From Hydrogenothermaceae bacterium (lineage in GTDB: Bacteria > Aquificota > Aquificia > Aquificales > Hydrogenothermaceae), in contig JAOABC010000003.1 of assembly GCA_026418535.1 (NCBI GenBank), positions 165,879 to 229,878 on the forward strand: 64,000 nt of DNA. The letters run 5' to 3'. The position numbers and the translations under genes are program-made. This document shows, piece by piece, positions 9,667 to 18,552 of this stretch; position 1 is the stretch's first letter; every line of letters starts with the position of its first letter. A model generated the notes under the pieces. That model was not told the DNA's origin. It saw only the letters and a list, made by a program, of their open reading frames with translations, and made no database searches.

Positions 9667-10839
9667 TTACGTTTCCTCCTGATAACAGTATTCTCTATTA
9701 ACTTTGCATCTACTTATAATTTGAAGGAGCTGAACAGATTTTTTATATACATTGTCATCTTTAATTTGTTTCAAGTAATCTTCTGATTTTTCTAGTCTTC
9801 CAGACATAAAAGCACAGTATGCAATAGCATATTTAATATTATCGTCTTTATCTAATTGATTTACTTTTATAATATCTTCTAAACCAAGAACTTGACTATA
9901 TCTCTTCATATCTATAAGGATTCCGATTCTCTGTCTTAATTTTTCTGGGCCGTCTTGAATCATACTGTTTAGAGTCAAGGCATTATCATATCTACCAATC
10001 CTTTTGTAAACCTCTGCTGCATCTTTATAGTAATTAGGGTTTACCTTTGAAGCTTTTTCAAAGAAGTAAGCTGCATTGTATAACATACCAATTTTGTAAT
10101 AGCTGTTTGCCAGAGAGACTAATATTTTCTCGTCATCTCCAAATATAAAGTAAGCCTTCTCTAATAAAAATATAGATTTTTTATACTCTCCATTTTGATA
10201 TAAGGCTTTAGATATAGCAACGTAATCCTCCGGAGTTGCGCCTTTTTGACTTAGTAAAATTTCTGCCACTTCCATTGCAGAAAAGTATAGTCTTAGTTCC
10301 ATGTATGTATAAAATTTTAGTTTGTAGAAAATTGTTTTTTCTTCTGTAAATTTTTTTAAAGCTTCATCTATAGTAGATAGAACTCCGTCATAGTCAGAGA
10401 GATTTTTCAAACATTCTACCTTTATAAGATAGAACTTATAATCTGTAGATGTTACTTCTTTTTCTTTATCTATCCACTCTACAGTTTTTCGACAGTCTTT
10501 CTGCTTATAGTAAGAATCTACTATGTAAGTGATGATATTTTTATCAGTAGCTCCATAGCTATAAGCTTTTTCAAAATTAGATGCTGAATCTTTGAAGTTT
10601 TGCATTTTGTATAGCGCATAACCAAATAGAGTATAGTATCTTTTTGTATCTACCTTCTGTGGATTTATCTCTTTTAATATTTCTATAGCTCTATCGTAAT
10701 GTTCGTCTTTTATTAACAGAGATGGTAATTGAAGCTGATCTACGGTCTTTTCCTGTTTTTGTTCCTTTTTTGTTTTTGCTAGTACATAACCAAAAGTTAA
10801 AAAGATAGAAACTAAAAGTATGTATGAAATTTTTTTCAT
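9667..10839 (-). CDS. Periplasmic TPR-repeat protein of a TonB2-type system
   Basis: About 390 residues with a signal peptide (MKKISYILLVSIFLTFGYVLA) followed by many degenerate tetratricopeptide repeats (for example YDRAIEILKEINP, YFSAMEVAEILLS, YNAAYFFEKASKVNP). The ATG at 10839 is chosen over one 30 bases upstream because AGAGGAG lies seven bases before it and the protein then begins with the signal peptide. A TPR protein at this position, directly after tonB, is a standard part of TonB2 operons in Vibrio and Shewanella, where it is thought to help the energy-coupling complex. It has two cysteines near its C-terminus. The exact role is inferred from context. Confidence 0.8.
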   Translation of the reverse strand: MKKISYILLVSIFLTFGYVLAKTKKEQKQEKTVDQLQLPSLLIKDEHYDRAIEILKEINPQKVDTKRYYTLFGYALYKMQNFKDSASNFEKAYSYGATDKNIITYIVDSYYKQKDCRKTVEWIDKEKEVTSTDYKFYLIKVECLKNLSDYDGVLSTIDEALKKFTEEKTIFYKLKFYTYMELRLYFSAMEVAEILLSQKGATPEDYVAISKALYQNGEYKKSIFLLEKAYFIFGDDEKILVSLANSYYKIGMLYNAAYFFEKASKVNPNYYKDAAEVYKRIGRYDNALTLNSMIQDGPEKLRQRIGILIDMKRYSQVLGLEDIIKVNQLDKDDNIKYAIAYCAFMSGRLEKSEDYLKQIKDDNVYKKSVQLLQIISRCKVNREYCYQEET

Positions 10840-10855
10840 CTGTGCTCCTCTTGGT

Positions 10856-11506
10856 TTATTGCAGTTCAAACTTCACTACCTGCTTTACCCATGTTTTTAC
10901 AGGTTTACCTTTGTATCTACCAGGCTCAAATTTCCACTGTTTTACTGCATTTATAGAGGCTTCTTCAAACACTCTTGCTGGTTGAGATTCCAAAACTTCC
11001 ACTTGCTGAACAGAACCGTCCTCATCAACTAAAATTGAAAGGACAACATACCCAGTTATATTTTTAGCTCTTGCGGATTTAGGATATTCCGGAGAAGTTC
11101 TAAACCTTGGCATAGGTGGTTGGTCAACAGATTTCTCAGTCATAACAATATTCTCTTTAACATCCCCTACTATGTCCTTTGAGTCCGAAGATACAAATAA
11201 ACTGTCAAAAGAAAATTGGGGAAGGTTAATTTCTATTCCTGATAAACCTCCAGACAATCCTGGAGGTGGTACAGCTGTATCCATTCTAGGTTTATGCTCT
11301 ATCTGCTTTTGCTCTACCTTTTTTTCCTCTTCAGGAGGTTTTACTTCTTTCTCAGTTATAATAGGAGTAAAGTCTTTATCCATTTTTCTTTGCTTAAGAG
11401 ATTGGATAGAATTTAAATAGAGCATAAGAAAAATAGTAAGGGTAAAACCAATTAAACCTATTCCAAATCCGGATAATCTATTCCTTAAGTTGTTTACCCT
11501 TGTCAT
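10856..11506 (-). CDS. tonB: TonB energy transducer
   Basis: A 216-residue protein with one N-terminal membrane anchor (about 13-33), a Pro/Glu/Lys-rich spacer (VKPPEEEKKVEQKQ) and a C-terminal TonB domain (about 135-216) with PEYPKSARAKNITGYVVLSI and AVKQWKFEPGRYKGKPV. It transmits proton-motive energy from ExbB/ExbD to the outer-membrane receptor. It starts five bases after the exbD stop. The short spacer is like that of TonB2 proteins. Confidence 0.93.
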   Translation of the reverse strand: MTRVNNLRNRLSGFGIGLIGFTLTIFLMLYLNSIQSLKQRKMDKDFTPIITEKEVKPPEEEKKVEQKQIEHKPRMDTAVPPPGLSGGLSGIEINLPQFSFDSLFVSSDSKDIVGDVKENIVMTEKSVDQPPMPRFRTSPEYPKSARAKNITGYVVLSILVDEDGSVQQVEVLESQPARVFEEASINAVKQWKFEPGRYKGKPVKTWVKQVVKFELQ

Positions 11507-11511
11507 AATCT

Positions 11512-11919
11512 CTAACCTAATTCCTGTTTAGTAGAGACTGCAACATCTTTAGCACCAGCAAGCCTAATCTGATCTACCACGTCAACTAAAACTTCTACCC
11601 TTGCATCTTTGTCTACTATAACCAAAACAGTTTTGTTTGTAGAAGAAGAAAGTAAATCCCTTACTTTACTCTGCAAGGTCCAAAGCTTTACCAACTGGTC
11701 ATCTATATATATATTTCCAGCTTTGTCTATGTACACTCTTATTTCTTTTGCAGTTATTCTTTGAGCTGTAGATGCTTGAGGTCTCTCTATCTCTATCTTA
11801 GCTTCTTTTATAAAGGTGGCACTCACTATAAAGAATATAAGTAGTATAAAAACTACATCTATAAGTGGTGTAATATTTGGTTCATCACTTCTTTGCATTG
11901 CAGACTTAAACCTTCTCAT
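11512..11919 (-). CDS. exbD: ExbD-type biopolymer transport protein
   Basis: A 135-residue protein with one membrane helix carrying the essential aspartate in NITPLIDVVFILLIFFIVSA (about D22), followed by a small periplasmic domain ending with a GAKDVAVST motif. With ExbB it forms the proton-driven motor that energises TonB. It overlaps the end of exbB by 14 bases. Confidence 0.95.
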   Translation of the reverse strand: MRRFKSAMQRSDEPNITPLIDVVFILLIFFIVSATFIKEAKIEIERPQASTAQRITAKEIRVYIDKAGNIYIDDQLVKLWTLQSKVRDLLSSSTNKTVLVIVDKDARVEVLVDVVDQIRLAGAKDVAVSTKQELG

Positions 11920-12544
11920 ATTCTAACTCCTTGTAGAATTTTGATAAAGCTAGCATTCTTATTTCTTTAAGTTCTTCTTGTAATCTTCTTTGTTTAGATA
12001 AAAGTAAACTTTCTGTTATAATTCCAGGAATAGCTATAATCAAACCTATCTCCGTAGTATAAAGAGCCTTTGATATTCCTAAAGCAATCCCTCCTCCACC
12101 TTGAGAAAAAAAGGTTCCTTCATTGAGAGAATTAAACATAGTTACCATTCCATCTACAGTTCCAAGAAGACCAAGAAGAGGAGCAATCACAGTTAATCCA
12201 AGGAGAGCGCTTTTGTATGATTGAAGGTTTGCATCATATTCTAAAATTACTTCGTCTACAAGATTTTCCAAATTTTTTTTACTTTTTATCTTGTGAGCGT
12301 TTTCTTTTAATTTCTCTAAAACATCTTTGCAAGCGGAATCTATCACACCTTTAAATTTATCTATCTTACCGTCATAAACTAAAGAAAATACTTCTGACAC
12401 TGGTAGGGTTGTTCCTCTTCTGAGAGCTGCAAATCTATATCCTATAAAATACCACAAGAGAAAAGTTACCACCATAAGGGGGTATATATATATACCCCCA
12501 TTTTCTAATATTGTTGAAAGGTTGTCCTGTATAAACTGTTTCAT
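11906..12544 (-). CDS. exbB: ExbB-type proton channel protein (ExbB2)
   Basis: A 212-residue MotA/TolQ/ExbB protein with a hydrophobic N-terminal segment and the two channel helices of the family. The conserved block GLTVIAPLLGLLGTVDGMVTMF and then ALYTTEIGLIIAIPGII are clear. It is the shorter of two ExbB-like proteins encoded side by side. The gene starts 17 bases after the longer one (TtpC-like). Such a pair with a single ExbD is the hallmark of TonB2-type systems. Confidence 0.93.
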   Translation of the reverse strand: MKQFIQDNLSTILENGGIYIYPLMVVTFLLWYFIGYRFAALRRGTTLPVSEVFSLVYDGKIDKFKGVIDSACKDVLEKLKENAHKIKSKKNLENLVDEVILEYDANLQSYKSALLGLTVIAPLLGLLGTVDGMVTMFNSLNEGTFFSQGGGGIALGISKALYTTEIGLIIAIPGIITESLLLSKQRRLQEELKEIRMLALSKFYKELEYEKV

Positions 12545-12561
12545 ATATATTTCACCTTACC

Positions 12562-13884
12562 TTAAACATTACAGTGGTTTAAAATCTTTAGAGCAGATTC
12601 TTCTATAAACTCCTTTATCCTCTCAGACCACCCTGTTATAAGAGAGCCAAGTATATAGGTTGGTATTGCTACAACAAGTCCGAGCTCAGTTGTTACTAAT
12701 GCTTCTGATATCCCACCGGCCATAAGTTTTGGATCTCCCGTTCCAAACTCAGTAATTACATTAAAGGTTTCTATTATACCGGTAACAGTCCCAAGTAAAC
12801 CAAGAAGTGGAGAAACAGCTGCTATAACTATTATAGTTGTTTTGAATCTATCTAAAGAAGAGGTGTATCTTAGCATAGCTTCTGTAATAACGTAATCTAT
12901 TGTTTCTTTGTCCTTTGAATTTAGATTTCTTAACACATAAGCAAGTACAGAAGGAACAACACCTTTTAAACCTTCTGCATATTCTAAAGCTTCTTTTATT
13001 TTTCCAGATTTTAGCATATTTGCTATATTCTCCGTAACTTCAGAACTTTTTCTGCTTGCTGCAAAGATTATAAAAATTCTTGATACTATCAGTATCAAAG
13101 CTATAAATCCTAAAAGTATGATTATATATCCTATAATTCCACCGCTTTCTATATGGTCAAAAAAAGTTCTTTCTGCAGGAGGGTTTACAGGGTTAGACTC
13201 ATTGTCGTATAGAAAAATCCCTATAGTTGGTGGTAAATTACCTTCCTTCAGACCTTTTACTGTATCGTAGACAACTGAGCTATTCTTTGGATTCCATAAA
13301 CCAAAAAGTCCATCTCCTATAGGAAGGAGAACTCCAATATTACCATCCGGAGTTATTCCGTATCTGGCAACCCCACCAATTTTTATAACTTCTCCAGAAA
13401 CTTTTTTCCCATCTTGTAAGAAAAACTCTCCTTTCTCTATTCTTAGAGAAGAGTTTTTATCTAAAAGGTCAAAGGCATTTAAAAAAGCATTCTTCATAGT
13501 TTTTATAGGGTCCACGTCTTCAATGTTTTTGTAGCCATTCATACTTAGCGTGTCAACAGCCTGTTGAACAGTTACAGGAAGTAGATTTTTACTCTCTTCC
13601 GCCTTTGATAGCTGAATTTCTATTTCTCTTATTTTATTTTCTAAATCGTCCCCTTGAGCTTTTAATAGCATTATCTTATTTTCTGCTTCCACTACTTCTT
13701 TATTACCTTGCTCTGAAATACTTTTCAACTGTTGTTCTAAAGCTTCCAATTCCTGCATTAAAGCTTTCTTTTGATTGATAAGATAAATATACTCTTTCTT
13801 GTACGCCTTCATGAGCTTATCTTCTTCTCCAAAGGACAGAGAAAAAGAACCCAAAATTAGCATAATCGCTATAAACTTTCTCAT
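12562..13884 (-). CDS. Long ExbB-family protein with periplasmic coiled coil (TtpC-like)
   Basis: A 440-residue protein with a signal peptide (to about 19), a long coiled coil (about 20-100), an intermediate domain (about 150-230), then a MotA/TolQ/ExbB channel (about 245-435) with ITAVSPLLGLLG-type sequence (VIAAVSPLLGLLGTVTGIIETF) and ALVTTELGLVVAIP. The size and layout match TtpC, which is required for TonB2-dependent transport in Vibrio. It overlaps the DUF3450-like gene by four bases (ATGA). Confidence 0.85.
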   Translation of the reverse strand: MRKFIAIMLILGSFSLSFGEEDKLMKAYKKEYIYLINQKKALMQELEALEQQLKSISEQGNKEVVEAENKIMLLKAQGDDLENKIREIEIQLSKAEESKNLLPVTVQQAVDTLSMNGYKNIEDVDPIKTMKNAFLNAFDLLDKNSSLRIEKGEFFLQDGKKVSGEVIKIGGVARYGITPDGNIGVLLPIGDGLFGLWNPKNSSVVYDTVKGLKEGNLPPTIGIFLYDNESNPVNPPAERTFFDHIESGGIIGYIIILLGFIALILIVSRIFIIFAASRKSSEVTENIANMLKSGKIKEALEYAEGLKGVVPSVLAYVLRNLNSKDKETIDYVITEAMLRYTSSLDRFKTTIIVIAAVSPLLGLLGTVTGIIETFNVITEFGTGDPKLMAGGISEALVTTELGLVVAIPTYILGSLITGWSERIKEFIEESALKILNHCNV

Positions 13885-14657
13885 TTTCTAACCTCTCCTG
13901 GTAAAAAGTTCGGTACTACAAAATAACCTGTTCTTATCTGTTTTTTAAAAGAATCGAACATATTGTCTATCATTTTTTGGTCCTTTCCTGAAGAGAGCAG
14001 ATGAATTTTGTACTCTGGAGCTTTTAAAAATCCGTATTTTCTATCTCCTGTCCTAAAAAGCAACCCTACCATACCCACTCTTAAAACATCTGCCAAGTAA
14101 GGTTTATTGTCTATATAGACAGTATCTTTATATATCCCGCTTTCTTTTGTTGCTCTTATTTCGTCTTCATAGATAGCCCATAGTTGATTTAAAGCTTTTT
14201 CCGGTAGTATATTTCCTTCTTGAACTTCTTTCCGGAGTTGACTAAGTTGAGACAGTCTATCTTGTTTTTTAAAGGGTAAAGATGAGTTTACATACTTTTC
14301 CAAAATTCCTATTCCTTCTAAAACCACAGGTATTAAGTCTGTATTTTTAGAGCTTTTTTCAGCCAACTGTCTTTTTTTCTTATCCAGTTCAGATTTAAAC
14401 TCCCTAACCCTAAGACTTTCTCTGTCATAACTTAAGGCAAGCTCAGACTTTCTCATCTGAGCATTTCTGCTTTCTGCTCTTATTCTTGCTTTAATTTCAT
14501 CTATCTGAGAGTTTAGTTGTTCTATCTCAGATCTCAGAGAGACTATCTCTTTAACTAAATTCTCCTCCGAACTTTGAGCAAAAGATAAATCAAAAAAAGT
14601 AAGCATAGCTAAAGCTAAAATATTAGGTCTTATAATCTTCAGACCTTTTACTATCAT
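13881..14657 (-). CDS. DUF3450-like periplasmic coiled-coil protein of the TonB2-type module
   Basis: About 258 residues with an N-terminal signal or anchor helix (PNILALAMLTFFDLSFA) and a long coiled coil (about 30-105: SLRSEIEQLNSQIDEIKARI). It ends in a compact domain containing VGMVGLLFRTGDRKYGFL. First gene of the module, in the place held by DUF3450 proteins in Vibrio and Shewanella. The ATG at 14657 has GGAGG eight bases upstream; a GTG six bases further up is too close to that site. The role is known only as an accessory of TtpC/ExbB2. Confidence 0.75.
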   Translation of the reverse strand: MIVKGLKIIRPNILALAMLTFFDLSFAQSSEENLVKEIVSLRSEIEQLNSQIDEIKARIRAESRNAQMRKSELALSYDRESLRVREFKSELDKKKRQLAEKSSKNTDLIPVVLEGIGILEKYVNSSLPFKKQDRLSQLSQLRKEVQEGNILPEKALNQLWAIYEDEIRATKESGIYKDTVYIDNKPYLADVLRVGMVGLLFRTGDRKYGFLKAPEYKIHLLSSGKDQKMIDNMFDSFKKQIRTGYFVVPNFLPGEVRK

Positions 14658-14753
14658 AAACACATCCTCCGGTTTATTTAAGTCTATATTATAAAGTAAA
14701 AGTTGTTAAATTGAAAGCAAAATTTAATTAAAAAAATTTAATAAAAAAAATAT

Positions 14754-14792
14754 AAAAATGGAAACACCCCCAGAAAGGGGGCCTCCATTTTT
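14754..14792 (-). terminator. Rho-independent terminator after the beta-helix lipoprotein gene
   Basis: Outer arms of nine bases (AAAAATGGA / TCCATTTTT) enclose CCCCC-AGAAA-GGGGG. On the minus strand the hairpin is followed by long T-rich runs. It separates the lipoprotein gene from the TonB2-type operon, which must therefore have its own promoter in the roughly 95-base gap downstream of it. Confidence 0.85.
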
Positions 14793-14812
14793 ATTTTAAA
14801 GTCATCACTTTA

Positions 14813-16237
14813 TTATTGTATTACTCTATTATTAGTGTATCCATTAAACATATTCTGTATATCTGTGTTAGTGAAAGTTAATACTTCTCCGGTATCTCCA
14901 GCAGCTCTAAACGTAGTAGAGCAGTTTGGTTGTTGTTGAGGGTTGTTAATTATAACACTCATAAATACGGGAGAGTTTACGTTCCTGCTAGATAGTCTTT
15001 GATAAGTGGCATTGTTGTTAATCCTTATACAAGCTTGAGATCTTGGCCCAGTTATGAAAACGTTTATAAGCTGTGCGTCTGTTCCTCTTCTGAGCATTAT
15101 AGCTTCATGGGCTGAGCTATTAGTTGATTCTATTGTTATATTGGCCACTCTTAAAAAGCTGTATGGAGTTGCGTTGTAATTAGTTCTCAGGCCATCCGCT
15201 TCTATACCCCGTGGGTCATTAGATGAAACCTTTGTTTGTCTTATATATACGTACTGAACATTTCCTCTATACCCTTGGTCTGTATCTATGTTGTCATCTT
15301 CATTACCTATGAGCACTAAGTATTTTGCATTAGCTGTTCCACCAAACCACTCTACACCGTCATCCGCGTTGTTGTACACTTGAACATACTCTATTTTTGT
15401 TCCACTACCAGTAGCAAGCAAGGTTAAACCATTAACCTCTTCATCTGGAGCAACTTCAGCACCACCAAAAGCTAAAACTACATATTTAAGAGAGCCACTT
15501 GAATCATTATCCGAGTTTCCACCGTACACTAATGATTTATCAGCTTCAAACTGATTTTCTGTAGAACCTGTATTAGTAGAAGCGAAACCTGCTATATTTA
15601 TACCTCCCCACTGTCCAGAAGAAGTGTCACAACTTTCAAGGTATCTCTTTCCTACAAAAAGGATAGGTTTCTCTTTTGTGCCTTCGGCTATGATTTTACC
15701 ACCTCTCTCTACATTAAGAGAGTCGAAAGAACCTATTCCTGTTTTATCCCCATAGATTAACACACCCGGTTGTATATTCAGTACGCCGCCACTTTTTACT
15801 CTAACAACACCTTTAAGTCTGTAGCATTTTCCAGATTCTAACGTTACTGATCCGGTTATATCTCCCTGTATTACTGTAGCAGTGGTACAAGATGGCATAG
15901 AAGGGTTTTTCCCTAAACCGAAAGTCCATCCATCCGTCCAGTCGTTTGAGGGATTAACCGCACCTATAAACTCTGCGTTGTCAAAAAAAGAATCCACAAG
16001 CCTTGGGTTAGAAGCATACTGTGCCAGACTAACAACCTGAGATAAATTTAGTGGTTGGCCCTGAGGTTGGCATTGTTTTATTGTAATAGATTCCGTTCCT
16101 ACAAAAACAGACGGCTGATTTGTTCCTGTAGACGGGGAAGAAGAACCCCCCCCACCTCCTCCACCACATCCAACAAGTAATGTGGACATAGAGATGAAAC
16201 TTACTGTTAAAACAGCAGATAAGACTGCTTTTTTCAT
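14813..16237 (-). CDS. Exported lipoprotein with predicted beta-helix domain
   Basis: A 474-residue lipoprotein: signal peptide with lipobox LVGC (Cys about 24) and a glycine/serine tether (GCGGGGGGGSSSPS). The body has short repeated strand-turn units (for example RVKSGGVLNIQPGVLIYG, then KIIAEGTKEKPILFVG) typical of right-handed parallel beta-helix proteins, plus aspartate-rich turns. A segment NDWTDGWTFGLG is typical of lipoproteins found with TonB-dependent systems. No catalytic motif was recognised. It stands between the TonB2-type module and phoX, and ends at a strong terminator; a surface or periplasmic binding role is a guess. Confidence 0.7.
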   Translation of the reverse strand: MKKAVLSAVLTVSFISMSTLLVGCGGGGGGGSSSPSTGTNQPSVFVGTESITIKQCQPQGQPLNLSQVVSLAQYASNPRLVDSFFDNAEFIGAVNPSNDWTDGWTFGLGKNPSMPSCTTATVIQGDITGSVTLESGKCYRLKGVVRVKSGGVLNIQPGVLIYGDKTGIGSFDSLNVERGGKIIAEGTKEKPILFVGKRYLESCDTSSGQWGGINIAGFASTNTGSTENQFEADKSLVYGGNSDNDSSGSLKYVVLAFGGAEVAPDEEVNGLTLLATGSGTKIEYVQVYNNADDGVEWFGGTANAKYLVLIGNEDDNIDTDQGYRGNVQYVYIRQTKVSSNDPRGIEADGLRTNYNATPYSFLRVANITIESTNSSAHEAIMLRRGTDAQLINVFITGPRSQACIRINNNATYQRLSSRNVNSPVFMSVIINNPQQQPNCSTTFRAAGDTGEVLTFTNTDIQNMFNGYTNNRVIQ

Positions 16238-16337
16238 TACTAGTAACCTCCTTTGTTTTTTACAAAAAAATCTTAAATCTTAGAGTTTAAATACGTTTTA
16301 AAAAATTATTAATTTTTTCTAACAAAACTATAAAAGA

Positions 16338-16361
16338 AAGGGGGTATTATTATCTACCCCT
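16338..16361 (-). terminator. phoX: Rho-independent terminator after phoX
   Basis: On the minus strand GGGGTA-GATAATAA-TACCCCC forms a hairpin (arms at about 16341-16346 and 16355-16360) followed by TTTCTTTT. It lies 16 bases beyond the phoX stop codon. Confidence 0.75.
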
Positions 16362-16376
16362 CCCTCAGTAACTGAT

Positions 16377-18446
16377 TTATCTGTATATCTCTTTGCCGTC
16401 TTTTCTCCAAACAGCTATAACTGAAGGTCTTGGAACTTCGACATTATCTCCATAAGGCCATCTTGAGCTTGGAGCGTTGGGGTCTTGAGCTCCGGATTCT
16501 ACTTCTCCTGGATGTTGTATGGCACAGAAAAACGTTTTGTAGTCATCTGAGAATTCTGGACCACATATCTCACAACCTACTACTCCAGACAAGAACATCT
16601 TTAAAGTTTTGTTTATTGGGTCAAGAACATATACACCATCGTTTTTCCCCAATCTGTTTACGCTATCGTTTCCATCTGTAGCTATCCATACATTTCCTTC
16701 TTTGTCTATAACAAAGTTGTCTGGAGCGCTTATAGCAGGTACTCCAGAATTTGGGCTAACTTCTCTGCCGTAGAGATACAACTTCTTGTTGTAGTCTGGA
16801 TTTTCTGGATCACCACAAAGGATAGGAATTTGATATGTGAATTTAGTAGCAGTAGGATCTCCTTTCTCTTCTATTATCTCTAATACGTGCCCCATATAGT
16901 TTATAGCTCTTGGATTAGCCCTATTTATGGTATTACTTGCAGTTGGGGTTGTGGTATCCGCTATTTTTCTGTATCTATTTACTGTTCCTGAGGTAGACCT
17001 TCTATCGTTGGAGGTAAGCGCAACCCATACACTCTTTGTAACAGGGTTCCACTCTATGTCTTCAGGTCTATCCATCATAGTAGCACCCAGAGAATCTGCC
17101 GCACCTCTTGTGTTTATAAAACATAGAGCTGGATCGTTTTTAAATTCATCAGGTAATTTATCATTTACTGTTACATTATAACTATTAGCATTTTTTTCTA
17201 CTCTTGCAATTAGTATCCACTCTCCTATCATTCCTTTATCTGTATAGTCAAATTTAGCTACGTACAACTCCCCTTCATCCAGTAAGTTCATGTTAGCCTT
17301 TCTATCTGTCTGATTATATTTACCTTTTGTTATGAACTTATAAATATATTCAAATCTCTCGTCATCCCCCATATAAATCACAACTCTTCCATCTGGAGCA
17401 ATTGCGTAAGTTGCAGCTTCATGTTTGAACCTTCCAAGAGTAGTTCTTTTAATAGGTGTACTATTTGGATCCATTGGATCTATTTCTACCACCCATCCAA
17501 ACCTGAATGGTTCATTAGGCTCTGTATTTATATTAAATCTACCATAGTGTTGGTGAAATCCGTAGTAATTCGCAGAAGAACCAGGAACTCCATACCTCTC
17601 GTGAATATTTCTTATCAAGTTTGTATCTGTTGTATTGTTTGGTATACTTATATTGTTTCTGTTTCCCCCAAAATAAGAGTGAAAATTCTCTTCACAGGTC
17701 AAAATAGTTCCCCATGGTGTTTCACCTGCGGCACAGTTGTTTAGTGTTCCGTATACAAATTCACCATTTGGGTCTTGAGACGTTTTCATAAGCCTATGAC
17801 CTTTTGCAGGTCCTGATATGTCACACTTTGTAATTCCTGTGATTCTTCTGTTGTAGGAAGAACCTTTTACATAGCTCCAAGAACCATTGCTGTTTCTTTT
17901 CACCTCCACCACAGAAATTCCATGTGCCATGAGCATAAAATCTACTTCATCTTTTGTAGGTCTGCCTTGTGCAGGCGATGTAACACCATTTTGGACTGTT
18001 AAGTAAGATGGGAACATTATTTCAGGGTTAGTATACTCATGGTTTACTACCAATAAATCCTTACCATCTGGAGATTTTAGATAACCTACAAAGTCACAAT
18101 TGTATCCAAAAGATTTAGCTTGCCTTAAAACATCCTCTGCCGTAGGACCAATTCTTCTTATTTTACCCCAATCTAAGTTAGAACCATTATCAAGAGCATC
18201 ACCCCATCTTATAATTATATTGTGTTCAAATTCTTGTGGAACTGTTATCTTATCATCTTTGTTAGGATAAATTGTTTGGAAAGAAAGTTTGGAAGGCTGG
18301 TTAGTTGAAGGCTGATTAGCAGCTGGTTTGTCTTCATCTCCTCCACACGAAACTAAAGATGTAGCGGCCACTGTGAATGCTGCAGCTTTAAGAAGCTCTC
18401 TTCTACTTAAAGCTCTTGTTAAGATGTTACCAAAGTACTCACCCAT
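16377..18446 (-). CDS. phoX: PhoX-family alkaline phosphatase, Tat-exported lipoprotein
   Basis: A 689-residue DUF839/PhoX protein. The N-terminus has a twin-arginine motif (SRRELLK, about 14-20) followed by a lipobox LVSC (Cys about 34), so it should be exported folded and lipid-anchored. PhoX enzymes release phosphate from organic esters with a calcium-iron cofactor. Family segments seen are VVNHEYTNPE, TPWGTILTCEENFHSYF, FKHEAATYAIAPDGRVVIYMGDD, MDRPEDIEWNP and DNFVIDKEGNVWIATDGN. Cys and Glu ligands in the TCEEN block are present. It lies next to pst/phoU/phoR, which supports a phosphate-scavenging role. No Pho box of the pstS type was found just upstream. Confidence 0.88.
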   Translation of the reverse strand: MGEYFGNILTRALSRRELLKAAAFTVAATSLVSCGGDEDKPAANQPSTNQPSKLSFQTIYPNKDDKITVPQEFEHNIIIRWGDALDNGSNLDWGKIRRIGPTAEDVLRQAKSFGYNCDFVGYLKSPDGKDLLVVNHEYTNPEIMFPSYLTVQNGVTSPAQGRPTKDEVDFMLMAHGISVVEVKRNSNGSWSYVKGSSYNRRITGITKCDISGPAKGHRLMKTSQDPNGEFVYGTLNNCAAGETPWGTILTCEENFHSYFGGNRNNISIPNNTTDTNLIRNIHERYGVPGSSANYYGFHQHYGRFNINTEPNEPFRFGWVVEIDPMDPNSTPIKRTTLGRFKHEAATYAIAPDGRVVIYMGDDERFEYIYKFITKGKYNQTDRKANMNLLDEGELYVAKFDYTDKGMIGEWILIARVEKNANSYNVTVNDKLPDEFKNDPALCFINTRGAADSLGATMMDRPEDIEWNPVTKSVWVALTSNDRRSTSGTVNRYRKIADTTTPTASNTINRANPRAINYMGHVLEIIEEKGDPTATKFTYQIPILCGDPENPDYNKKLYLYGREVSPNSGVPAISAPDNFVIDKEGNVWIATDGNDSVNRLGKNDGVYVLDPINKTLKMFLSGVVGCEICGPEFSDDYKTFFCAIQHPGEVESGAQDPNAPSSRWPYGDNVEVPRPSVIAVWRKDGKEIYR

Positions 18447-18552
18447 AATAAGACCTCCTTTATCACAGATTTTCCCTATATCATATAGGTTTGATATTTA
18501 TTTTTTATTTTTTATAAATGAAAAAAATACAACTTTAAATTAATAATCATGA

